The notes below the pieces were generated by a model, which was given only the letters and a program-made list of their open reading frames with translations, was not told where the DNA came from and did not search any database. Shown here one piece after another: positions 7,526 to 14,237 of a stretch of 15,837 nt of DNA (its first letter is position 1; each line of letters opens with the position of its first letter). This DNA comes from Zelonia costaricensis (taxonomy: Eukaryota > Euglenozoa > Kinetoplastea > Trypanosomatida > Trypanosomatidae). Made by a program: the position numbers and the translations under genes. The stretch is taken from NCBI GenBank assembly GCA_030849075.1, contig JASAOO010002980.1, positions 1 to 15,837 on the forward strand. Direction: 5' to 3'.

Positions 7526-10483
7526 TCAGGCCCCGCAGACCCACGACAGCCCGAGCGTCAGCGACCCGTGCGGGTGCAGCGGCTCCGTCACGCGAATCGT
7601 CGCGTACGGCGACTCCAGCAGCGGCCGCAGCGTGACCGCCGCCACGCCCAAGTTGAGCTGCACATCCGCGGCTCGCTCGTCGAAGAGGACAAAGTTCACG
7701 ACGCCGAAAGCCACGAACCGCACGAGCGACGGATCCACCACCACGCGGTGGTCGACCGGGGCCGCGTCGAAGACGGGGTCGGTCGTGAAGGCGCGGCTCG
7801 ACGGATGGACGACGGTGTCCCGCACGCAGCTCAGCGCTCCAACCGGAGAGGTGGCCGTGTAGAACACGTACGGCTGCGGCGCCGTGCCGCCTGCGCTGCC
7901 GCTGCTCCCTGCCGTGGCAGGTCCTGCAAGGCCCTTGGCGCTGAAGATCTGGACGCGCAGGTAGCGCACCGCCCGCAGCGCCACCATAGCCGACTTGACC
8001 TGGCCGGCCGACAGCGTGAAGGCGTCCTGCATCCCGGCGCGGAGGCCGGGGAGCGGGTTGCCCAGCACGATGGGCAGCACAAGCCGCGCGCAACAGAACT
8101 CCACCGCGATGGTGGCCACCGTCTGCCCCTCGCCATCGATCAAGTCCAGCGTGTCGGCAACGGGCGCCTCGCGCGAGGACAGCAGCGCCGTGCCGGGGAG
8201 CTCTGCCATGGCCACCAGGCGGCTTCCCTCCCCGGCGACGCAGTGCAGCTGGAAGCAGAAGGTGGTCTGCTCGATGACCGCGAGCGTCACTGAGTCCTTC
8301 GTGAGCTCATCGTAGTGGAAGCGCACGTCGACCACGTCGTCGAGGGCGTGCAGGGTCGGCCCCACCATCGCCTCGTACCCGTCCAGCCCCTCGAGGGTGA
8401 AGAAGAACGAAACCGGCGCGGAGAGGTCGGGGATGCCCATGGCACGGCACATGGCCTGTGCGCGGCTCTGCAGACCGTGAATGGCGAACGCGATGAGACC
8501 GTCGCCGGCCCCGCCCGTCGCGGCGGCGGTGCGGTACGCCTGCAGCTGCTGCTTGGCGAAGATGGTCTGCACGTGGGCTATGCGGCCGCGCAGGGCGATG
8601 CTCTCCTCCAGCAGCACGTCGCGCTCCTCGCCGAGCCGGCGCAGCGCCTCGCGCGACTGCTCCGCCTGCTCGCTCAGCTGCTGGCACCGCGCCTCGGCGA
8701 GCTCGAGGTCCATCGCAGCGGCGGCGAGAGCCTCCCGCAGCTGCGCCTGCTCCCAGTCGCCGTCCCAGTGGAGGGCCTCGAAGAGGTCTAGCGCATCCCG
8801 CGCCTCCTTCCGCTCCTTCGCGCCGTCGCCCTCGCCGGCGCCACCCGCGTCGCCACCGGCAGCGGCAGCGGCGCCCACTGCAGACAGGCGCCCACCACGC
8901 TTCCGGATCGCCGCGACCGCGAGTGCATGGTGCACGTCGTCGTCCGTGAGCTCCGCCCCGCCAGCCGCCGCCGCCGCCGCTGCCGTGTGCCCGGCAAAGG
9001 CGACCTGCGCCGACAGCACGCTCTTTTCTTTCTCCGCCTTGGCCGCCTCGCCGCGGTACAGCTGCGCGTCGGCCTGCGCGCTCTCGAGCCGGCGCCGCAG
9101 GTCGGCGACGTCGTGCTGGCTGTGGAGCAGCCGGCGCTCGACCTCGCGCCGCTCCCGCTCCGCCGCGTCGCGCATCTCCTGTACCTCCGCGAGGCGGCTT
9201 TGGTACTCGAGACGCACGGCGGCCTCCGTCTCACGGTTGCACGTCTGCAGCGAGCCCACCAGCTTCAGCAGCTCATGCTCCAGCTTGGTGTTCTCCTCTG
9301 TCTTGCGCTGCAGCGCCAGCTCCATGTCGCCGAAGGAGTCGCAGCGCGTGCGCAGCGTGGCGGCGTCGTGCTCCAGCGCGAAGAGCGCCTTCTTCGTGTC
9401 CGCGTGCGCCGTGTGCGCCTGCTTCAGCTCCTCGATCAGGCGCCCACACTCGCCCTTCAGTGTCTCGACCTGCCCCTGGGCATACTGCAGGCGGCTGTGC
9501 AGCTGCGTCACCTCGCTTGCCTTGCGGTGTACCTCCCCCTGGAGCGTGGCCAGCTCCGTCGGGGCCGGGGCGGCACTCGCCGCGCTGGTCGCCGCTTGCT
9601 TGTCCACCTCCATGAGCCGCAACTTCAGCGTCAGCTCCTGCTTCTCGCGGGTGAGGGCGTCGATGGTGGCCTTGTACTGCGTGTCGAGCTGCTGCTGGGC
9701 CGTGCCGGTGCCCTGCAGCTGCTGCTGGAACCCGTGCACGGTGCTGCTCGACTGCGCCTCCAGCTGCTGCTTGGCGAGCAGGGCTGTATGGAGCTCCTCC
9801 CGCACCTGCTGCAGCTTAGCACGCAGCGCGGCAGCCTCGCTCTGCGCGGCGGCGAGGGCCGCAGCGGAGAAATTTGGCGACGCCGCTGCTGAGGCCGCGG
9901 CCGCCATTGGGGAGGCCATGCGGGACTGCGCAGCCGCAGCCGCAGCCGCCCGCACCTGCTGGAGCTCAAGCTGCGCGTGCGCCAACGCCGCCCTGCACGC
10001 CGCGAAGTCCGCGTCGCTGCCCGTCCCCGCCGTGTGCAGACTCGGCGCCGAGGCCACCGGCGATTTGAGTGGGGAGGCACTGGGATTGGTTGAGGCACGA
10101 GGGCGTACGTTGGGGTTCAGCGTCGGCAGCACGCCACGCACGGAGGGCGGGGAGGCGGCCTCCGATGGACTGCGCAGGGGCTCTGCCGATGAGTGCGGCC
10201 GCACCGACGGCGTTGAGGCGGAGGTGGTGGTGGCACCGGCCAACGGGGACGAGACGTGGGTGAACGACGGCAGCACGGCGGAGGCACTGGCGCTTGCACC
10301 GTGCTCCTGCGCCTGCCGCCAGTCCGTGGCGAGACGGCGGAACTGCGTCTGCACCTTGCGCAGCTTCTCCTCCAGCTCGCTCTTCTGGAGTTTGAGGGCG
10401 CTGTTCTCGTGCAGGGCGCGCTGGAGTCGGTCATCCGCGCTGCGCTGCGGCGATACCGCCGTAGTTGTTGCGCGACGCTGCAT
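7526..10483 (-). CDS. Coiled-coil protein with two C-terminal C2-like domains, RPGRIP1L/NPHP8-like
   Basis: A 985-residue protein. Residues about 15-60 form a short heptad segment; about 60-155 are Ser/Ala/Pro-rich linker; about 155-645 are mostly Glu/Gln/Leu/Ala coiled coil with Ala/Gly breaks near 495-512 and 535-552. Two beta-rich C2-like domains follow. The first (about 685-825) has a segment starting SFFFTLEGLDGYEAMVGPTL and a late stretch (TIAVEF, then LVLPIVLG) matching the order of elements in the first C2 domain of RPGRIP1 proteins. The second (about 840-985) has PQPYVFY, then NFVLFDE, then GSLTLGLSWV, like the second C2 domain of that family. RPGRIP1L acts at the ciliary transition zone, joining MKS and NPHP modules, so a flagellar-base role is inferred. 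The start is ATG 10483. The in-frame extension upstream begins without an ATG, and no sense ATG occurs for 325 nt upstream. Alternatively it is a generic coiled-coil/C2 basal-body protein. Confidence 0.85.
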   Translation of the reverse strand: MQRRATTTAVSPQRSADDRLQRALHENSALKLQKSELEEKLRKVQTQFRRLATDWRQAQEHGASASASAVLPSFTHVSSPLAGATTTSASTPSVRPHSSAEPLRSPSEAASPPSVRGVLPTLNPNVRPRASTNPSASPLKSPVASAPSLHTAGTGSDADFAACRAALAHAQLELQQVRAAAAAAAQSRMASPMAAAASAAASPNFSAAALAAAQSEAAALRAKLQQVREELHTALLAKQQLEAQSSSTVHGFQQQLQGTGTAQQQLDTQYKATIDALTREKQELTLKLRLMEVDKQAATSAASAAPAPTELATLQGEVHRKASEVTQLHSRLQYAQGQVETLKGECGRLIEELKQAHTAHADTKKALFALEHDAATLRTRCDSFGDMELALQRKTEENTKLEHELLKLVGSLQTCNRETEAAVRLEYQSRLAEVQEMRDAAERERREVERRLLHSQHDVADLRRRLESAQADAQLYRGEAAKAEKEKSVLSAQVAFAGHTAAAAAAAGGAELTDDDVHHALAVAAIRKRGGRLSAVGAAAAAGGDAGGAGEGDGAKERKEARDALDLFEALHWDGDWEQAQLREALAAAAMDLELAEARCQQLSEQAEQSREALRRLGEERDVLLEESIALRGRIAHVQTIFAKQQLQAYRTAAATGGAGDGLIAFAIHGLQSRAQAMCRAMGIPDLSAPVSFFFTLEGLDGYEAMVGPTLHALDDVVDVRFHYDELTKDSVTLAVIEQTTFCFQLHCVAGEGSRLVAMAELPGTALLSSREAPVADTLDLIDGEGQTVATIAVEFCCARLVLPIVLGNPLPGLRAGMQDAFTLSAGQVKSAMVALRAVRYLRVQIFSAKGLAGPATAGSSGSAGGTAPQPYVFYTATSPVGALSCVRDTVVHPSSRAFTTDPVFDAAPVDHRVVVDPSLVRFVAFGVVNFVLFDERAADVQLNLGVAAVTLRPLLESPYATIRVTEPLHPHGSLTLGLSWVCGA

Positions 10484-10765
10484 GTGGGGGGGCCGAGGGA
10501 AAAGAGTGGGGGGGGGGGGACTGCTGCAGCTAAGAGCCGCAGAGCTCGACTGCGGAGCTGACCTATGTAGCTGAGTTGAGTAGAGTGAGGGTGGAGTTGG
10601 GGGATGTAGGTGCGAGTCTAAGTGCGCTGTCGTCTCTCTTCCCCCTTGCCTCGTCTCGTGTGTCCTCCCGTCGGTTGAAGAGGTCAAGTGGGGGGTGCGT
10701 GAGTGAAAGCGCGGCAGGAGTGGCGGTTGATGTCTATGGAAGAGGCGGCGGGCAACACCGGCCTA

Positions 10766-10789
10766 CTAAAACAAAAGGAGGAGGAAGTG
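10766..10789 (-). promoter_or_regulatory. Trans-splice acceptor for the coiled-coil/C2 gene
   Basis: On the sense strand the complement of 10768-10787 is a textbook tract (TTCCTCCTCCTTTTGTTTTAG) whose AG is at 10767-10766. It predicts a 5' UTR of about 282 nt. The nearest upstream ATG is at 10811-10809, just outside this transcript, so the first ATG of the mRNA is the chosen start at 10483. This is the cleanest acceptor in the window. Confidence 0.6.
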
Positions 10790-10877
10790 CAACGCAGCGC
10801 AATCACCGCATCACACACAATTCGGCAACCGAGGCGTGAAGCACTGCGCGAGAGTTCGTGTATGTATGTGTGCGTGT

Positions 10878-10899
10878 TGTGTGTGTGTGTGTGTGTGTG
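10878..10899. repeat. (TG)11 microsatellite
   Basis: A perfect TG run on the plus strand, CA in the sense RNA. It lies about 110 nt upstream of the predicted acceptor at 10766, in the spacer where polyadenylation of the preceding mRNA would be expected. Confidence 0.9.
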
Positions 10900-11481
10900 C
10901 AGGCTTGACCGGACTGCGGGGGAACAAACGAAAGAGGGGCGGCAGCGGGGAAGCACTGTGGATGGGTGCGTGAGAAACGGGTGACGCTCGGTGAGGAGCA
11001 CAGCCACCGCTTGCGCGCGTGGGTGCACCTTCAGCTGCGTTCATTAGGCTCACTCCGGATGACGGCGGGGGGTGTCTTGATGCCAAGCGGAGAAAACGAG
11101 AGCGTTTGCGTGGGAGCGCTCTGGAAAGACGCTGGCCCAGCAGCGCACACGTCCGACATCGCCGTCCACCACGACAGACACTCGCACTTTCTTCGCTGTC
11201 GTTGCCGTTGCTGTTCTTGTTCTTTTTTTTTTTGCTTCTGCTTCTGGCGGCGTGCACCGCCTACTGCGGCGGAAGGCAGCCGGGCCGCAGTTCAGCCCCA
11301 CCCCTGCCACACACGCGGACGCGCCAAACGAGAAGGCAAAGAGGGAGACGCCACACTCGTCTTCACTTTCTGGCGCTCCGCATGTCTCGATGCGCCTCGT
11401 GACAGCGACGCCGATGCCGCGGCACGAGCCGGGTGTGCTTGCTTCCCGCAAACAGCGCAAGAGCGCAGAGCAACGCAGGCG

Positions 11482-12261
11482 TCACCGACGTGGGCGATTG
11501 TACACGTTCGTCTTCTCCGCCCACGACGCGTCCTGCACGCGAGTCTGCTGCCGGTCCTGCCGCACCTCCGCCATCTCCTTCGCCACCATCTCGCGGTACC
11601 GCTTCTCCTCCTCGCGAATAAGAGCGGCATTCGCGCGCTCCTCCTTGGAACCGTGCAGCCGCCCGCTGCCGTCCTCCAGCATCGCGTAGTGCACCGTGAT
11701 GATGCGGTCGCGGAACATCTTTTGATCCATGTCGCGAATGACGCGGTCGCTGGCCTCGAACGTCTTGTACGACAGCACCACCGTGCCGCGGAAGTTGCCC
11801 ACGGAGTCACGCAGCATGCGCGGCGGGGCGGCGAACTGGCCAAAGCTCTCGAAGAAGCGTGTCACGTCGAACTCCGTGACGCGGTAGTCGACGTTGCGCA
11901 CCACGACCTTGGCGCCCACCTCGTGCAACCCAACGACCGCAGCACCACTCCGCTGTCCCGGCGCGCCGCCCTGCGCCAGGTCGGTGCTCACGTGGAAGAC
12001 GTGGACCTCCTTGTTGAACAGCTTCACCCGGGCACGGTAGAGCGCCTCAAAGCAGTACTTGGCGTCCTCGCAGTTCTCGAAGTCGACATAGCAGCGCGAC
12101 GCCCGCTGTGGCATGCCGTTGATGTTCACCTCAGTGGGCCAGCTAATGTTGCGCACCGGGCCAAACTGCAGGCACAGCTCGTAGATGATGCCCTCGTCGC
12201 AGTGCTCATCGAGGTTCGTGAAGGCCACGCGCCGCAGGTCCTCGCGCTTGTACGTCGCCAT
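11482..12261 (-). CDS. Splicing factor 3B subunit 4 (SAP49) homologue, two RRM domains
   Basis: A 259-residue RNA-binding protein of the U2 snRNP SF3b complex, which helps anchor U2 near the branch site in the nucleus. RRM1 spans about 10-92 (RNP2-like VAFTNL at 12-17, RNP1-like ASRCYVDF at 54-61). It carries the YELCLQFGPV signature close to the ELFLQAGPV of SF3B4. RRM2 spans about 118-195 (VVVRNV, then FRGTVVLSY). The stretch after RRM2, ITVHYAMLEDGSGRLHGS (188-205), matches the ITVSYAFKKDSKGERHGS of other SF3B4 proteins and decides the call. The C-terminus is a charged helix of about 50 residues in place of the long Pro-rich tail of the animal protein. ATG 12261 is the first ATG of the predicted mRNA; the in-frame extension upstream runs through the splice region and is unlike protein. 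In trypanosomatids SF3b serves mainly trans-splicing. Confidence 0.9.
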   Translation of the reverse strand: MATYKREDLRRVAFTNLDEHCDEGIIYELCLQFGPVRNISWPTEVNINGMPQRASRCYVDFENCEDAKYCFEALYRARVKLFNKEVHVFHVSTDLAQGGAPGQRSGAAVVGLHEVGAKVVVRNVDYRVTEFDVTRFFESFGQFAAPPRMLRDSVGNFRGTVVLSYKTFEASDRVIRDMDQKMFRDRIITVHYAMLEDGSGRLHGSKEERANAALIREEEKRYREMVAKEMAEVRQDRQQTRVQDASWAEKTNVYNRPRR

Positions 12262-12997
12262 GATGGAAAGATGACAACGACGGAAGCGTGTGCGCCGCTG
12301 CGCAGCTGTGATTGCGCTTCCGCTCTGGCGTGCTGCTTGTGCACTGGGTAGCGTCCCCCCTTCGGTTGCGGGGGCACTAAATAGAGCCAACGGACTGGGC
12401 GGAAGTACACCGCGAGAAACAAGTAAACAAACACAGGACGGAGAAGCGAGAGCAGCAAGTAGAGAGCTGGGACGCCGAAGACAAGGAATGCGGCAGGAGG
12501 AGCGTGGCACGGTGCCACGGCTAGGGCGGTGAAGTAGACTCACCGTCAGTGGCACAAGCCCATTCTCCCCGTCTGCATTCCGTGCAATGGGAGCGTTTGT
12601 TCCTGCCCGTTGATGAGAAGAGCGGTGCGCGAGGGCCGCTTGTTTCTTCTCATCTTCGCTGCCACGGCACCTGACGCGCGAGACGGGTCGTTGCAGCACT
12701 CCCACACCGCCCCCTTCCCTCCCTCCCTCTCCGACTCCGACTTCCTGTTCATTCAATTATTTTTGTTGTTTGAGTTTTCTTTGTTTGTGTTTTACGCCTT
12801 ACGCGGCGCTGAACGCGAACAGTGTTGTTCCCGACGCGCGCACATGCAAGGATCGGCGGGCCCGGAACAGCCTCGCAGACGGCTGCGCACTCGTGCAGAG
12901 TACTTCGGTCCCATCACGTAACGGAGACGGTGACGATCCACTCGGGCCACTGTCAGCCACACACACACACAACACCCGTCCCGCCAACACGCCCTTC
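12262..12997 (-). other. Spacer between RPB4 and SF3B4
   Basis: 736 nt without a supported gene. The half nearer 12997 is RPB4 3' UTR, with CA repeats at 12959-12970. It also holds a purine/A-rich sense tract, which appears on the plus strand as a T-rich run at about 12748-12795. The half nearer 12262 holds the SF3B4 acceptor and leader and has no sense ATG from 12262 to 12560. Confidence 0.75.
12395..12455 (-). promoter_or_regulatory. Candidate trans-splice acceptor for SF3B4
   Basis: On the sense strand the complement of about 12410-12455 is pyrimidine-rich (CTTCTCC, then GTTTGTTTACTTGTTTCTC). The next clear AG, in CCGCCCAG, is at 12396-12395. It predicts a 5' UTR of about 133 nt without any ATG before 12261. 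A second AG at 12377-12376 (context TATTTAG) is an alternative. Confidence 0.45.
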
Positions 12998-13507
12998 CTA
13001 GTAGGCCAGCATGCTAATCACGTCGTCAAGCGCGGCGTCCTCGAAGCGGTACAGCGACGGAACGAGCTCCACTGCCTCCTTCGTTGACGTCGGCCGCAGC
13101 GTCGTCAGCGCAATCACCTCGAAGGGCTTCAGCCGCTCGGTCCGCGACGCGGCGGACGCGCCAGCACCGGCTGTAGACGCAGCGGCGGCACCCTCGGGGG
13201 GGAGCACGGCGTAGCCGTTCTCATCCACCTCAAGTTCAGCGAGGTGTGCGTTGCCAAGCCCGCCGCCATCAGCGCGCACGCGCAGTCGACGCGCACGCAG
13301 GCTGCTCACGGTGCTCTCCGGTGCGCAGTCCTCCTGCAGTATGTCGACCGCCTCGCAGCAGGACTGGATGAGGACGCCCTTTGCCTTGTCCGTCTCCTCC
13401 GCGCCGATGCGCTTCTCGTGCAGGATGCGGGCAACGATGGGCAGCGACAGTGGCTCGGCGTAGTTGAAAACGGGACCGAGGTTGCCCTCGACGTAGCTCT
13501 CCTCCAT
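12998..13507 (-). CDS. DNA-directed RNA polymerase II subunit RPB4
   Basis: A 169-residue protein. RPB4 pairs with RPB7 to form the stalk of RNA polymerase II, acting in nuclear transcription and mRNA fate. The C-terminal helical (HRDC-like) region decides the call. LKPFEVIALTTLRPTSTKEA (126-145) is followed by ELVPSLYRFEDAALDDVI (147-164), matching the FELACLANLCPETAEE and ALIPSLEGRFEDEEL of other RPB4 proteins. The N-terminal part (NYAEPLSLPIVARIL, 15-29) fits the first conserved helix. A Gly/Ala-rich stretch of about 45 residues (76-122) is inserted before the last helices. ATG 13507 is the first sense ATG for about 300 nt upstream. The Pol III stalk subunit RPC17 is the main alternative, but the PSL-RFED element favours RPB4. 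In trypanosomatids Pol II transcribes the polycistronic units and the spliced-leader RNA genes. Confidence 0.85.
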   Translation of the reverse strand: MEESYVEGNLGPVFNYAEPLSLPIVARILHEKRIGAEETDKAKGVLIQSCCEAVDILQEDCAPESTVSSLRARRLRVRADGGGLGNAHLAELEVDENGYAVLPPEGAAAASTAGAGASAASRTERLKPFEVIALTTLRPTSTKEAVELVPSLYRFEDAALDDVISMLAY

Positions 13508-13528
13508 CGCTTGCTCTTTTGTGCGTGC

Positions 13529-13550
13529 GTGTGTGTGTGTGTGTGTGTGT
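13529..13550. repeat. (GT)11 microsatellite in the RPB4 leader
   Basis: A perfect dinucleotide run about 20 nt upstream of the RPB4 start codon, reading as CA repeats in the sense RNA. A second, slightly interrupted TG run lies at 13667-13711. The first would be inside the 5' UTR for either candidate acceptor. Confidence 0.9.
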
Positions 13551-13665
13551 CTCTACTCTCGATGGTACGCGTGCGTGCCGCCCTTGACAAGGTGCGGATG
13601 ACAGAGAGCGAGGTGGCTCGAGTGTCCACAAGCAGAGTGTCGTCAACGTTGGCACACCGCTTCTT

Positions 13666-13772
13666 CTGTGTGTGTGTGTGTGAGTGTGTGTACGTGTGTA
13701 TGTGCGTGTGTTGATGTGTCACGAGAACAGGGACACCGAGAAACCCCAAGAGTGAGAAGAGAGGCGTCAGCG
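13666..13772 (-). promoter_or_regulatory. Candidate trans-splice acceptor region for RPB4
   Basis: On the sense strand a broken pyrimidine tract (complement of about 13728-13772, with CCTCTCTTCTCACTCTTGG and GTTTCTCGG) is followed by CA-repeat sequence and an AG at 13667-13666. This predicts a 5' UTR of about 158 nt with no ATG before 13507. Another AG at 13584-13583 follows a shorter CT-rich tract. The two cannot be separated by eye. Confidence 0.35.
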
Positions 13773-14237
13773 AGGGTGGGGATACGACTCTGGCTGCTCG
13801 TCGCATCCGCTGAGGTTTCGGAGGGAGGGGGGGGGGTGATGGGGGAAGCCACGCCTGACAGTGAAGCCGGCGGTGGCGGAGCCGCAAGTCAAGACGACTT
13901 CTTTAATGTTTTCCTTCGTTTGCTTTCCGATCTGCAGGAACCACAGTATGCACGTCCTGCCGCGATGGTGGGTCACGCATCCCCCCCCCCGCCTCTATTC
14001 TCCTTCGTGTTACTTGCTCTCCGTACAAGCCGATGCAACCACACTCAAGCTGTGGACTGAGGACAGCTGTGCGGTGAGGACGGCCCCCCCCACCCCTGCT
14101 GCCTGAACGACCTTGACCGTCCGCACACAACAGGGATTCTAAAACCTGCAGGACGGCCGCGAACACGCAACGTAGATGGTAGCCGGTCGATGGCACGGTA
14201 CACCTCCGAGGTGACCTTCCACCGGCGTACATGAGCC

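Larger units (their letters stand above)
10484..11481 (-). other. Spacer between SF3B4 and the coiled-coil/C2 gene
   Basis: About 1 kb without a supported gene. The part nearer 11481 is 3' UTR of SF3B4 and contains sense ATGs and an A-rich tract opposite 11222-11233. The part nearer 10484 is the ATG-free leader of the C2 gene, with its acceptor at 10766. It also holds a 12-base G run (10508-10519, a C run in the sense leader) and the longest TG repeat in the window. Confidence 0.75.
13508..14237 (-). other. Spacer between the proline-rich gene and RPB4
   Basis: 730 nt without a supported gene. The half nearer 14237 is 3' UTR of the upstream gene; it includes a C10 run (13981-13990) and, on the plus strand, an isolated pyrimidine tract ending in CTGCAG at 13937. 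The half nearer 13508 holds TG repeats and a G10 run (13827-13836), and has no sense ATG from 13508 to 13803. Confidence 0.75.

Noticed and set aside
8481..10574. A plus-strand open frame of 697 codons antisense to the coiled-coil/C2 gene
   Set aside because: Its Ser/Cys/Ala/Arg-rich product has no domain, and it mirrors the GC-rich third positions of a well-supported gene on the other strand. Long antisense frames are expected in such sequence.
10484..10687. A 68-residue N-terminal extension of the coiled-coil/C2 protein
   Set aside because: The extension begins at a TTG, contains no ATG, and reads like translated leader (Pro/Ser-rich). ATG 10483 is the first ATG of the predicted mRNA.
10966..12351. 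A plus-strand open frame of 461 codons crossing a spacer and antisense to SF3B4
   Set aside because: It does not begin with ATG, it spans non-coding spacer and the complement of a recognised gene, and it has no recognisable motif.
12262..12756. A 165-residue N-terminal extension of SF3B4
   Set aside because: It runs through the predicted acceptor and pyrimidine tract. The conserved RRM1 begins a few residues after ATG 12261, as in other SF3B4 proteins.
6032..13711. TG/CA repeats as possible CRISPR, telomeric or mobile-element repeats
   Set aside because: They are simple dinucleotide microsatellites with no spacers, telomeric hexamers, terminal inverted repeats or target-site duplications. 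They are typical of Leishmania spacers.
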